Assembly: GCA_029532625.1 (NCBI GenBank)
Contig: JARFXM010000008.1
Coordinates: 124,001 to 188,000, forward strand
Direction: 5' to 3'
DNA: 64,000 nt
From: Lomentospora prolificans
Taxonomy: Eukaryota > Ascomycota > Sordariomycetes > Microascales > Microascaceae
Shown piece by piece: positions 23,040 to 34,399 of this stretch. Each line of letters starts with the position of its first letter. Positions within the stretch are counted from its first letter, which is position 1. A model generated the notes under the pieces. It did no database searches. It was given only the letters and a program-made list of their open reading frames with translations, and had not been told where the DNA came from. A program made the translations under genes and the position numbers.

Positions 23040-23960
23040 TTACGCCCGGGCCTCCTCCTCCTCGATGGCTTTATGAATCTGTTCCGCGAGCTTAACACCG
23101 GTTTTAGTCAATTTCCCGTGCAAACGTAACATCCACATTTTCAAAGCAGTAATCACCACCGCCACACTCCAACGCTCTCCAAGCACACCCGTTAAACCAT
23201 CGGCTTTGAACTCGATTTTGAACAGCATCTTGGTAGAAAAGGCCCGACTCCACGTGATTACTGCCAGGACGTTTGGGTCGTCTTTCTGTCTCGAGGATTC
23301 CCCCCCGATCGGCTGGGTCGCGGATTCAGAGGACACGCGGTATAGTTTGAATCCGCTGGGTCTGATAAGGCCTTTATCCCTGCATTTCCTCCATTCAAAT
23401 TCTTCTCTGCGGGCCTTCTCCCCGGTTTCGACCGAGAATCTCAATGCAACGGTCTTGTCGGGCGTCATCCGCGGGAGCATCCGGTATTCCGCCAGGTCCT
23501 TGTTTATTGAGCCGCCAGGCTGGTCAGGCAGCTTTGGCAGTAGAATGATGCTCTGGATATTGAAGTCAACGAAACTAAGCGAATCTACCGACTCGTAGCA
23601 GGCTGCTGCGAGCACGGGAGCCTGCACACTGGTCCCGTTGTGCAAGATTAAGCCTGGTCGATCATCGATGAGCCCGCCTGACTTGAGGCCCAAGTTGAGC
23701 TCAACCATGTACAAAAAGTCGTTTTCGTCTTCGCCACATAGCTTAAATGTTGTGAAAGCCTCCATATTCATCGCCCACCTGCTCGTCCCTTGAATAACTT
23801 TCGGAAATGGGCGGTAGATGGACGTGGCGATCTCACCGCTTGAGGTAGACTCCCCGGCAGAATATTCTGGCAGGCCTTCTTCTCCTTGGCCCGCAGAATA
23901 CGGCGGAGGGTTCTGCTCACGATCGGGGTCGTGGGGTGCTTGACTTTTTTCGTCTGCCAT
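23040..23960 (-). CDS. Tubby C-terminal/LURP-one-like fungal protein
   Basis: An intronless gene of 306 residues. The start at 23960 (MADEKSQAP) is preferred to an in-frame ATG 37 codons upstream because it precedes the low-complexity Pro/Tyr segment (PPPYSAGQGEEGLPEYSAGE) typical of these proteins. The core runs from about residue 50 to the end. It includes WAMNMEAFTTFKLCGEDEND, LIDDRPGLILHNGTS and PVLAAACYE, then alternating strands with VLAVITWSRAFSTKMLF, and ends in a long amphipathic helix. The pattern of a beta-rich domain with PGLILHNG and a terminal helix fits tubby-like/LURP-one folds, which bind membrane phospholipids. Family assignment is moderate. A 191-bp fragment of this gene has been copied to 12059..12249. 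Confidence 0.7.
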   Translation of the reverse strand: MADEKSQAPHDPDREQNPPPYSAGQGEEGLPEYSAGESTSSGEIATSIYRPFPKVIQGTSRWAMNMEAFTTFKLCGEDENDFLYMVELNLGLKSGGLIDDRPGLILHNGTSVQAPVLAAACYESVDSLSFVDFNIQSIILLPKLPDQPGGSINKDLAEYRMLPRMTPDKTVALRFSVETGEKARREEFEWRKCRDKGLIRPSGFKLYRVSSESATQPIGGESSRQKDDPNVLAVITWSRAFSTKMLFKIEFKADGLTGVLGERWSVAVVITALKMWMLRLHGKLTKTGVKLAEQIHKAIEEEEARA

Positions 23961-26744
23961 TTCTGATCTTGGTGTTTTGAGTGTGGTAAGATAGGGAAGA
24001 ATAGTTGGTTCCGGAATGCTAAAAGTCCGAAAAGAAATCAAATGGGGTGTATCTGAGGGAGCCAGTGTCACTTAATCCGAACCGACTCCGACGGTCCTTA
24101 TTCTTATACATCTTCTAGAGATGGCGTTAAATCGCCCACAATGGGGCACGCGACCTGGTTCACAATCTCTGCTGCCTATTTTAGCCATTTCCCTTGCTGC
24201 GCCGTGACGCAATGCGACTCTGACTTCCTGGCGTTCGCGACAACGACCTTTGTAATAATTGGAGGCCTACAGTAGTTTATGGTTCCTTTTGCCAAGCAAG
24301 ACCTTCGGGTCATCATCAGTTCCAGTTCCATCCATGTCTGTCACGACCGGAAAGTCACGTGCAACAGGTGCAGTTGAGATAGAATCCATCTTCCCACCAT
24401 TCCCTATTCAGTCATAGTCATTATCAAATCAAAATGGGATTGATTGATCAGGGCTTGCAAGGCATAGCGTTGCCACCATCGAACTCCCCTCAAGCTTCAT
24501 AAGCTCAAAGCAGAGCAAACCAGAAGAACGAAAACACATATTACATCTATCCACGACGTTGGAAACACCAGTTGCCATAAAAGCTAGAAAAACGACATGT
24601 ATACTACGTCTCACCTACGCAGCCCTCCGGCAAGATCTCGTGTCAAATGTGGCAATTCTCCCTGCCGCAGCCCTAGAGCTCAGAAACCTTGATGGGGCGG
24701 GTTCTTGCCACTCTTAATAGGTGGCTTAGAGAATCCTCCACGCCGAAGAGGACCAACTACGGCTTAATGTCAGTTTAAGGTGTAATATGCCCCAATCTGG
24801 TCGCTTCTTGGCCTCTGACTCGCATGACATTCTTCGGCCCCTTGCATCATGCCCCACTCAGTTCCAGCTAAAGCAACTCCGGCATCTTGTCAAATCTCGC
24901 CAACCTTCACCAAGGACCCAAAACGGCACTTTAACAAGGGGCCTCAAACTTTTTTACACTACAGTTTCGTGAAAGTCGCCTACTAGGGTTTAAAGGCACT
25001 CGTGTCCCGCCATTCCTAAGAATGCCCGTACGTAGGCAGTATTGTTGATAATAGTGAGTGGTATGAACAGAAGAGAAGAAGCTATATTTACAGTTTCATA
25101 ATAAACAACTGAGTAGTATTCATACTCGAGTTATATATGGCCATAATGTGATGAAACGAAGTCTCGTAAAGGTTGTGTTTGTGACAAAGCTGGCCTATCA
25201 GCCATATATCACGCATCGGCGCTCAAGGGTGACCTATATTGACCTCCTTGGGCAAAAGAGTGACTAGACAATAGCAAGGTGATCGTGACGAGTCTATATA
25301 CGGGCCCACGGGTCTGGCATGTGTGCAATGCATTGATCAAGGAATCCCCGGGCTGACGCCGGGTTGATAATAATGGATCCTGCCACGTGTCGGGCGCATT
25401 TGCGATGGATGCCGGGCCAGCCTGTCGGGATCGCAATCGGAGCCATGCTCCGGATGTGGACCGCTGGTGGCTGGTTGGTATTAGGTCGTTAGGTGCACGG
25501 CGCCAGCACAGCCGGTGCTTCCATGTCGGGACGCTATTTCAGAACATCCTACCATATTTCCTAGGTTTACTCCATTTACTACTAAAGAAGTTACTTGCTA
25601 AATAGGAGTAGTCAATACGTGATATCCTGACGCCTTCTTATTATACATGAGAATATATCTTGGGTAGTCTCGCCCCATTTGTAGTAAAGCAATGAAATAG
25701 TCACACTACTTAGTCAATAATATATATGTAAAGAAGGTTTATAATATGAAAAACCACTAAATATAATTAGATATCAATTGCTAGCGATAGTGCTTTATCT
25801 AAAGATCATAATTCCTAGGGCTGATCGTATTCTTATCGTCGGTCCTGTCTGAGCTGACGCTTCTCCCCTGTCGGCTCTCCTGGGACCGCTCCTCATTCCA
25901 GTTGCTCCCACGGAGATTCGTTCTTGGTTCTAAACTTTAAGCATTTTTGAAGGGCCTGGAAGGAAGAAGAGTCATAGATGGCAAAGCACTCGAAGCGGAT
26001 ATTATCAATTCATAGTACGTTGACGGGATTCCCGAGCTAATCAGCTCCTCCCAGAAGCCAAGCATTACACATTATACTACCCTATTCCCCCGGCTGGGCT
26101 GGCTGGCCATGGATGGCACATATTTTGCTGCCCAGAAGCGGCCCTAGTGTCGCCAAGGCTACCACCATAGGTGGATTTTCCCGGTCCGCGAAGCCGCTTA
26201 CACGGGACCAAGGGCCCGGTTCCATTTTCGTTGGGCCCTTCCCCGCATCGTCCGGGTTTTCCCCTTTGCTGGCTCTGTTGTTTTCTCTTTCTAGTTTTCT
26301 GAGAATCCGAATAGCGTTGAAGATTACGCTGTATCTTGGTTGGCTTCCTCCAGCTATCATGCTGTGGACGACATGCTGGCGAGTCCGCCAAGTTGGGGCA
26401 GTTCTCTCTGTATTATTAGTAGTATATTAGGCCACCCCTGGCTGGCTGGCGATTAAGCAGATGATTACCGCCTATCTATCGAATTGAGGTTCACGGTATC
26501 CTACCTCCGTCTGTTCTAGGCTGAAACGTACTCGGGTTGCACTTATTTAATTTAATAACGAACCGCCTGCTTATCCACAGCGCCTGAATTAATATTATTA
26601 CTACCAAGTAAAGGTACTTATTTGCCGCACTTATAAACATGTGGTGGAGACCTCAACTGAAAACTTACCCTGGCTAAGGTCTTTAAAACCCCCGCTATTG
26701 CCTCTCTGCTTCTTCAATCCCCAGCTCCAGTTCAACATCCTACG
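23961..26744. other. Long intergenic region, partly AT-rich
   Basis: Nearly 2.8 kb with no supportable gene. The stretch 25,030-25,830 is AT-rich with simple runs and looks like decayed repeat DNA. 26,080-26,430 has frames open on both strands but no domain or coding signal. The last 150 nt, pyrimidine-rich with TTTAAAA near 26,684, are the likely promoter of the CE2 esterase gene. Confidence 0.45.
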
Positions 26745-27782
26745 ATGAAGCCCTATTTGAACATCCTCGCCCTCGCAGGCCTCGTGGCCGCCCAGGCAGA
26801 AGTGCGCTTCCTCGGCAGAGTCAACCCGGAGACCAAGGAACTTAGCTGGCCCGGCACCGGCGTGTCATTTACCTTTACCGGCACCCAGGCCACGATCAGC
26901 GTCGCTTCCACCAAGGGCACCAGCAGCGTCGAATTGACGGTTGATGGCGAATCGACCGTGATTGAAAATGTAGACGGGGACATCTCCACGCCCGCGGGGC
27001 TCTCGGAAGGCACCCACAGCGTCGTCCTCCACAAACGCTCGGGGTCCGACTTTGGCTCCATCTTCATCGGCGAAGTCGACACCGACGGCAGCTTTGTGGC
27101 CGAGGAGCCTCGCGCGCGCCAGATCGAGGTCATTGGGGACTCCATCTCCGTCGGCTATGGCCTCGACGGCACGAACCCCTGCACCAACACCGCCGCGGTT
27201 GAGAACAACCCCAAGACCTACGGTGTTCTGGCGGCCGAGGCGCTCGATGCCGATTACAGCATCGTGGCGTGGAGCGGTAGGGGCCTGACCCGCAACTACG
27301 CCGACCCGAGCCTCGACAACACCCCCCTCATGCCGGAGCTCTACACCCGCTACGGCGCCAACGACCCCGCGGACAGCTACACCTTCCCCGAGGAATGGAA
27401 CCCCGATGTAGTGGTCATCAACCTTGGCACCAACGACTGGAGCTACCTCGGCGCGCGTGATCCCATTGACCCCGCCGTTTTCACGGAGGCCATGGTCGAG
27501 TTCGTGCAGACCGTCCAAGGCCACTACCCCGACGCCACATACTTCCTTCTTTCGTCTCCAATGCTCAACGACGATTACCCCTCGGCGGAGGACGCGCAGC
27601 ATTCCACCCACGCAAAGGCCCTTCAGAACGCCATCTCGGAGATTGGAGGTGATAACATCCACTTCCTTGATTGGCCTGCTCAGGGTGCGGATGTTGGGTG
27701 TGACTATCACCCTAATGCGGCTACAAATGCTGCGCAGGCCGATGTGCTTGCTGCGGCTATTGCCGCAGAGTTGGGCTGGTAA
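26745..27782 (+). CDS. Secreted CE2-type SGNH esterase (acetyl-xylan esterase-like)
   Basis: An intronless gene of 345 residues. Residues 1-18 are a signal peptide (MKPYLNILALAGLVAAQA). Residues about 19-122 form the N-terminal beta-sandwich of CE2 enzymes (VRFLGRVNP, WPGTGVSFTFTGT). Residues 128-345 are the SGNH hydrolase domain. The nucleophile is Ser133 in VIGDSISVGYG, GTND is at 228-231 (oxyanion and substrate contacts), and His322 lies in CDYHPN near the end. CE2 enzymes remove acetyl groups from xylan or glucomannan and some act on 6-O-acetyl sugars. It is secreted and should act outside the cell on plant polysaccharide. High GC at third positions, no introns and an intact frame suggest an active gene. 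The antisense frame of 311 codons is a composition artefact. Confidence 0.92.
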   Translation: MKPYLNILALAGLVAAQAEVRFLGRVNPETKELSWPGTGVSFTFTGTQATISVASTKGTSSVELTVDGESTVIENVDGDISTPAGLSEGTHSVVLHKRSGSDFGSIFIGEVDTDGSFVAEEPRARQIEVIGDSISVGYGLDGTNPCTNTAAVENNPKTYGVLAAEALDADYSIVAWSGRGLTRNYADPSLDNTPLMPELYTRYGANDPADSYTFPEEWNPDVVVINLGTNDWSYLGARDPIDPAVFTEAMVEFVQTVQGHYPDATYFLLSSPMLNDDYPSAEDAQHSTHAKALQNAISEIGGDNIHFLDWPAQGADVGCDYHPNAATNAAQADVLAAAIAAELGW

Positions 27783-28160
27783 ACTATGTAAGGGTATCAA
27801 GGTTTGAAGTGACGGCTGGCAATACGAAATAGATACGGCCTGTATTATATAAACTGGGCGCCACGATGAAGATAAGATGACGTTTCTCCAGGTATATAGC
27901 TAAATCAGTTCGATGGAGGGAGTACATAATATATACGGCCTTTTTGAATGTTAATTATGTGTCCCACTTAAACACTAATCCTTGGATAGTTGCGGTTCCT
28001 TGAGGAATTCATTATGGGGAGGAAGGGAAATTTGTAATGCCAACATTCGAAGATGTTTCGGTGTATTGGAAAGTACACCATACCAAAGGTGATTCTTAAT
28101 ACAATGCCAGCCACCCCTCCGAGCCAACGACTCTGATTCTCGATTTGTATTATACACAAA
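27783..28160. other. Convergent intergenic region
   Basis: 378 nt between the convergent CE2 and DUF7924-like genes. Contains AT-rich 3' flanks only. Confidence 0.5.
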
Positions 28161-30439
28161 CTATACAAATTCCGGATCCACAAATAGGCCTGCCTCAAAC
28201 ACAAAAGGATTCGTCTCTTTATACTTCGCAAACGAAATTAACACCACTTCCTCATTCCGAAGTCTCTTCACTCTCTTCATCGGCTTGATCACGCGTGGCT
28301 TGACCGGCGACGCTTTTTCTTGCGTCCCGAGGAGCCCAGGCTTTGCCGCAGCGAGCTCCTCCGAAGTCACGTCGGGGAACTTGACAACGACGGTCCTTGG
28401 AGGGAGTCCCTTCCGCTTTTGATGCAGCACCAGCTTTTTCTTGAAGATGTCCCGCGGTCGGAAGTTGGGAAGCTCGTATTCTTTTGGCCCCTTTGGCGTC
28501 CCGGGGTTGACTTCGAGGTCGCTTTCTGACGACGGCGGCTTAAAGCCTTTGTCGATTCGAAATTTCTTGCGCGAACAGCGCTCGTTGGAGGGGCTAATAT
28601 TAGCCTTCGCTATTCCATTACTACCAGCGTCTAAGAGCTTCTGTTCTATCATTGTCTCAATCTTGGAGAGAAATTTGCTGTTTTCGACCTCAACCAACTC
28701 TCTAATGCTCGAAAGGTCGAATGGTTGCGCCGACTCGGTTCGCTGCGACTCATGTTGTCGATTCCCCGACGTCGATGTATCTCTGTGTGCGTCTGCTGAT
28801 TGGTCTGTTTGCCGATCATTATGTCGGGCCTCTTCGCCGTCAGGAGCAGGTTTCTTTGAATTGTCCGGCAGATTTCCCTCATCGTCACGAGCATCGTCGC
28901 CTCCGTTTCCCTCATCCTCTTGCGCATCCGAGGACGGCTGGATCCCCCGAGGATATTCAGATTTCCATTCGTTGATGTAGCCGGAGACAGTGGGTCTCAG
29001 AAACCCCACAGCATCGGTGTGGCAGTTCTCCAATATCGCCCGCAGTTTCATGACGTCCGATATCTTTGTCATGTCTCCAACCCAGATACAATCCATTGAC
29101 TACATACGACGGGAATTGTCAATAACTGTTCCAAGCAGTAGTACAAAGTTACGGGGGGCGGAATGCCGCCATTGACAACTCACGAATCCCTTGAGTTTGC
29201 TGCTCGAGTATACTATCCACGCTCGCACGGTCTGCCCTACCGTCGTTAAGATCGTCTCGACCGGCCGGATATTCTGGCGCCCAGCCTTCTTCTTTGCGAA
29301 GCGTGCAAGGTTTTTGAAGAGCATGACTGCTGCTGTACCTGCGTTGGCGGCCTCGACGTAGCACTCTTCTCCATCATCATGCGACTTTTTGTGCTCCACG
29401 ACAAGCCAGGGGAAACAAATGGGCTCCGGTGCCTTGGCTTCTGATTCTTCTCGCTTTTGATGTAGCTTATTTACGCTGTACTCGAGACCATGTCGGCCCA
29501 GATGCTCGAGTGTCGACCGAGAGAGGTTGTCCACAATTCGGTGTCTCAACCTGTTGTGTCTCCCCCATCGTGGAAGTGCTGGGATAGTTTTGTTCGTCGG
29601 GAGGTCATAGGTTGCGAAGTACGCCGTCCAACTCGGCTTTGGTACGTCTAGTCCGCATCTCCTCTGCGCCTTGAAGGCCTCTGTGCCCTCAAACAGCGAC
29701 CAAGGATGGTCCCTCGCGCTAGTGTAATTTTAGCCTCGAGTTAAGAGTATCATCTAGTAATTACTGCACCAACGCTAAACGTACTACTCAAAATAGTTTT
29801 CCTCAAACTTCCATGTATACCCTCTTCAAACGCCACTAGGATTAGCAAGTGCTGGTTTGATCCAATGTTTGATTGGAAACAGGGCTATCATACCTTGGCG
29901 CACCGTCGTTCTCGCCTCTCATCTCCTTTGCAAACGGATCGAGAAAATTCTCGGAATAAAAGGCTTGCCATTCTTCGGCACTGGCATCTTCTCGCCGAAG
30001 CTCAGTCGCCTTCGCTTTGATAGCGGACGACGAAGCCAGAGCCCTCTTAATATGGTCGCGTTCAAACTCCAAGATGTTGAGCGAGTCGCAAACTGACTCT
30101 AGATCAAGTCCTTCGATATCATCATCATCCGAAAGACCCAGCCGGGCCCCAAGAGTGCTGTCAAAATTGAGTAGTTCCCATCGCAAAGCCCTTGCAAATG
30201 GAGGAATGGAGCCCGGCAAGACGGGTTCCTCGTTGATGAAGATGCCTTTCGCGTTAAGATTTGTCCACTTCATCGCGAGCAGGCGAGAGAATCGAATATC
30301 CGGCCCCTCAGTCCGCAGGGGTTTCGAAAGAATATCGTGCGGCTGGCGATCTGGCAACTCCGGGATGTTGTTGGGGCTTTTAATGGACGAGATTATTCGC
30401 GCGCGTCCAGGCTTCCAGCGGCAGGAAGATGCAGGCTGC
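28161..30439 (-). CDS. DUF7924-like fungal protein
   Basis: Exons 29894..30439 (5' end uncertain), 29788..29823, 29184..29718 and 28161..29099 join with matching phases and GT-AG introns. Key blocks are PHDILSKPLRTEGPDIRFSR, NAKGIFINEEP, ARDHPWSLFEGTEAFK, then the core PWLVVEHKKSHDDGEECY, AANAGTAAVML, RPVETILTTVGQTVRAWIVY, MDCIWVGDMTKISDVMKLRA. The second half is charged and probably disordered with a basic C-terminus (KPMKRVKRLRNEE). The VVEHKK core, with an acidic residue spaced before E-x-K, recalls PD-(D/E)XK nuclease folds, but this is inference. The true N-terminus is not seen: the sequence before 30439 reads like a 3' splice site (CCCCCTTGCAG), so a further 5' exon may exist; the first internal ATG is at 30273. 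Function unknown. Confidence 0.7.
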
Positions 30440-32407
30440 AAGGGGGTAATAATGATATTTATCCTTGTGGTGCGAAATCGAGTGTCAGCTGCGCCTCGTG
30501 CTGTGCCTGCGCCTCATTCACACATTTGGCGCCCAGTGTCTCAATCTCGTGCAGCTACGCGCCGGAGATTCGCAGCCAGATCCAACCAGTCCCCCGTTCC
30601 GTCATATTAGCTTGGATGCAAGGCGCCAACCTTCAACCTACAAAGGAGGATTCATCTGTCGATGCATCGAAAGCCATTTCTCGGTCTCATATCACGACAG
30701 AGGCCAATTGATAAAAATAATAAATAAAAAATAAAAAATAGAAGAAATAACCCAGATTTTAGCAAAATGGCAACGTAGTGATAGTCCCAAAGCTGAATGG
30801 CCTGCAGCCCGAGTAAACTCGAAACGAGCAAGAGACCTAATTACCAGGGATGTGAGTTTTGACTAAACGTCCGAATTGGATTTTCCTTGCAGAACCATTC
30901 AATATCGGACAATCTTCCCCAGTCACCTTCAACACTATGACGACCGTCGTGCCAGTCATTCATCCACTCTATATCGTCCCCTAGTACTTGGCAGCCGATA
31001 TCTAAAAGGTCAACTGTTAGTCGATAAGACGACCGACACGAAGACTATATCAATCCTTGTCATGCAGTATCTGGCTCGAGGGAGACGTCCTAAGACTACA
31101 CCGGAAGATCATCTACTTCACCGACAACGACACCATAGAACTGTGAGTAGAAATTCTCTGGCTCTTCTCTTCGCCTGCCTTACCACCCTTGTTTTGATGC
31201 CCTCGCCGATGCCACCGACGGAGTCGAGTTATTCTGGCGGCGATCAAGGAGGAAGTTGTCTGGTTATTCATCTTTTAATTGTGGAAGACTTTATTTTTTT
31301 TTCTTCTCTCATAGTTTCCCTCCGCTGCTTTGGCTGCGGAGACAACCGTAGTGTCCCTGTCGTTGGCGGAGGGAATGTAGGCGTTGTAGTACGACAACCT
31401 CGCGAACTAGTCTGTGTATCAAGCCCCGCTCGCAACGGTCTTTCCTGGCGAGGCAAATAACATGATCCTGCCGATCCCTGAAAAAGGGCCCGCCCAAATA
31501 CCGCCTATAGATGCACGCCTGGAGCTCCGTAGTATGTATGGGTTTATTCTGGGCAGGGGGCTGAGTATCGCTTTAGACCCGGCAATAGGAACCAGGGGAC
31601 TGTTAAGGTAAAGCTGGCTGGCTAAGCGCCTCGTAATATCATTTTTCCTTTTCGTCTATCTGGATCGCGACTTTCCACGACACAGGAACATTCTAGCGTC
31701 CCGCGACGTAGAAAACTTGACCAATTGCGAGGCAAGGCGTGGAAACGCCCGAGTCGCCTCGATGGGATGCTTCAATAATAGCACGTCTCCGCTTGGGCCG
31801 AAAAGTGGTTGTGGTTTCCTCCGTGTCTTACTACCTACTACGAGACATCAGATGATGGCAAACACAGTAGGGTAGCCGAAACCACTCAACCGCCCTTGAT
31901 CAAACTCTAGTATAGGCAACAGTCAAGCGCTCTGACATCGAATACACCTCGCTTCCTATAGCGAAGACGCGGTCAAACTGCATACGTTAAAGCAGCGAGG
32001 AGGACATATTATGAAGGCCGTAGACTCACAATGCTGCAGCTGCAGGGACTGATCATCTGACAGCTGTTGATTGACGGATCGGCCGCCCTCTGCAAGCCAC
32101 CCGGGTAATAAAAAGATAATATTACAGCCAGGCCAGTATTCACTAATATAGATTAACAGCGTATGCAGGTAAGAGCAGCGCACTGCGATCACGACAGGTC
32201 ACACTATGTAGGGAAGCAGGATTCAAGTGGCGGCCAAATCAATATCGCTCCGCGACGCGAGTGCGGAGATGGGGGTTCAGGTGTGTTGCTCGTGGAAGAT
32301 ATATAGTCTCATCTCTAGTATCCAGGTATAAATGCGAGATTTGCAAAAGAACGTTTGGTTTCTTCACATTTAATTACAACCAGTATAGGATCTCACAGTC
32401 TCTCGCT
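30440..32407. other. Intergenic stretch, possible decayed coding pieces
   Basis: Contains the promoter side of the DUF7924-like gene, an A/T-only run at about 30,708-30,740, and the promoter of the GH6-like gene at the right end. At 31,060-31,145 a plus-strand frame reads WLEGDVLRLHRKIIYFTDND, which looks like former coding sequence, but no continuous model could be built. Confidence 0.4.
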
Positions 32408-34222
32408 ATGGAGATCCTTGTGTTTCTCTCTCTTATCGCGTCTGGACTAGCCGCTAGAGCTATGAACCCAGGAATAGCCAAGCCGGTGTCGCTAAACGCC
32501 AGTACCAACATATGGCTCGACTACACTCTCCATCCGAATTCCATCTTTAGAGCCAAGGTTGAAGCTGCTGCAAAGCACATCGAGGACGGAGAGCTCAGAC
32601 AGAAAGCCCTCCGAGTCGCAGAGATCGGCACCTTTATCTGGGTGTAAGCTGCGCCGAGCCCCAATCTCCCAGTCGCTCCTTCCCCAAACGTTCCACCCCT
32701 TTACCCCCTTTTCTTTTTCCAATCCTCACCATCACCAGCCGTTCTTTCCTCCTCATCTTCGTCCCCGACCTCATTTTAGTTTCAAATAGAGCGACTGCGC
32801 CCTAGACCATCACCGACAACCAGCCAGTGGCCAAGTGGTCGGCGGGCCGGGGACGCAGCAGGGGACGCGGAGGGCCTAGGTTCGAATCCGACGGGAGACG
32901 AATTCTCAGAAACCCACTCCACCGGAAGCGTCCGCGGGTGCCCAGGGATCGAGTAAAGAAATACTGGCATTGGAGATCCCCATCCCCACCAGGGGCGGTC
33001 CTACCAGCGCGCAAGGAACCCGACGGGGGGGCAAGGGCGGGCAAAGAGTTGATTTCGTTTCTTTCTTTTCTTCGTGGCCTTTTTTCCTTTTTCGGTTATC
33101 ACCGGCGGTAGAAATTTGGATCAGATGATAACTTTGTGATAGGGATTCGACCGAGAGTTTGTCTGGAATTGAGATTGCCCTTGAGGATCTTCCGTCTGAC
33201 CAGATACTGGGAGTGGTGCTACAGAACCTTCCAAGGCATCATTGTAGCTCTCTGCCCGTGAACAGACCGCCTAAGAAGACTATTGAGGAGATATCTAACG
33301 CCTATCAAAAAGACATTATCGACGGTAAGAATGTGTCTTGATGACTTTGTGATCTGAGCTTGGATTCTAATAGTGACCTCCCCGAAAGTCGTCTCGGATA
33401 TCGTCGCGTCGTTTCCCCATAAGGCCTTCGCCTTGATCCTCGAGCCCTTCATCCTCCCAGAAGTTGCCATCAACATGGGGCTACAGCAGTCCTGCGCTCG
33501 GAGAATAAAAGAGGTCTATCTCGAAAATACGGCATACGCGCTCGCAAAGCTCAACAAGCCCAACGTCATCATCTACATCGATGCCGGAGAGGAGAGCGTC
33601 GGGTGGGACGACAGTCGGGTACCGATCGCGGACATCATTGCCCAAGCCTACGAAGCAGCAGGTCGCCCATCCCAAGTCCGCGGCTTCGCAACAAACGTGG
33701 CTAACCTGAATTCTTGGTATTATATATTATATGAATATTACACCCCCATCACTCCACGCCTATTACCTTGATAAGCCGGCTAACATCCATCGTTCGCCCA
33801 GGGACCTCTCCCCAGGTGAATTCGCCACAGCCGACGACTCCCAATGGAACCCGGCCCAAAACGAAAAGAGATACGTGTCCCTGCTGAGCGAAGACCTCCG
33901 CAACCGCAGCGTTCCCCACTACGCCATCGTAGATACGAGCCGTAGCGCCGTGCAAGGTCTCCGCCGCCAGCCCGGTACCCGATGCAACGTCAACCACGCG
34001 GGTTTTGGAGTGCGGCCGACATCAGAAACGGGTTCCGAGTGGACGGATGCCTTTGTGTGGGCGAAGCAAGGCGGGGATTCAGATGGGACGAGCGATGTCC
34101 AGTCCGAGACGTATGAGTCTGAGTGTGGGTTGGAGGAGGCGTTCAAGCCGAGCCCGGAAGCTGGAGAGTGGCATCAGGTGTACTTTGAAATGTTGGTTGA
34201 GAACGCTAAACCTTCGTTCTAG
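32408..34222 (+). CDS. GH6 (cellobiohydrolase-family) protein lacking catalytic residues
   Basis: Four exons join in phase: 32408..32643, 33143..33324, 33374..33716 and 33802..34222, giving 393 residues with a signal peptide (EILVFLSLIASGLAARA) and no CBM1. The GH6 fold is clear: NASTNIWLDYTLHPN, AEIGTFIWVD, KPNVIIYIDAG, VRGFATNVANLNSW, KRYVSLL, FGVRPTSETGSEWTDAFVW and PEAGEWHQVYF. The four disulfide cysteines of GH6 are present (C113, C180, C315, C362). Active-site positions are not: YDLPDRDC of active enzymes is here LQNLPRHHC, so the tunnel Tyr and the Asp corresponding to D175 are Q106 and H112. The acid-containing EPDSLAN is EPFILPE, putting F165 at the D221 position. The late Asp (GGDSDGT, D348) is kept. 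The frame is intact, so this looks like a maintained pseudoenzyme. Intron 1 is unusually long (499 nt). Confidence 0.9.
32815..33095 (+). mobile_element. Putative tRNA-derived (SINE-like) insertion in intron 1 of the GH6-like gene
   Basis: Intron 1 (32644..33142) is about 5-9 times longer than most introns here and contains a GC-rich block. In it TGGCCAAGTGG (32828-32838) matches the pol III A box TRGCNNAGTGG exactly. GGTTCGAATCC (32879-32889) matches the B box GGTTCGANNCC exactly, 51 nt downstream. The flanks cannot form an acceptor stem and the T-stem has two mismatches, so it is not a functional tRNA. A downstream pyrimidine-rich run with TTTTTT (33,083 on) could be a pol III stop. Ends and target duplications were not resolved; the limits given are approximate. 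Confidence 0.5.
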
Positions 34223-34399
34223 GGAGTCACTCCTTGAAGGATATTAGGGTTCTATTGTTGAGTCTATTATTGAGTGAGATTAGTGATACAGTCGATGCAA
34301 TTCCAGACAAATCAATTCGCTATGCAGATGCTTGATGAACAAAAAGAATGAGAGAGCAAGTTCAACACGACGCCAAAAAACACGCCTTTAAAAATACCC

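Noticed and set aside
26865..27800. A 311-codon open frame antisense to the CE2 esterase
   Set aside because: It mirrors a GC-rich coding gene with strong codon bias; the sense strand has a clear domain and signal peptide, the antisense product has none.
30876..31460. A 194-codon plus-strand ORF
   Set aside because: A different frame in the same stretch looks more protein-like over a short distance; neither gives a continuous gene, so it was left as possible decayed coding DNA.
32821..32899. A functional tRNA gene in the GH6-like intron
   Set aside because: A and B boxes match, but the presumed acceptor strands do not pair and the T-stem has two mismatches.
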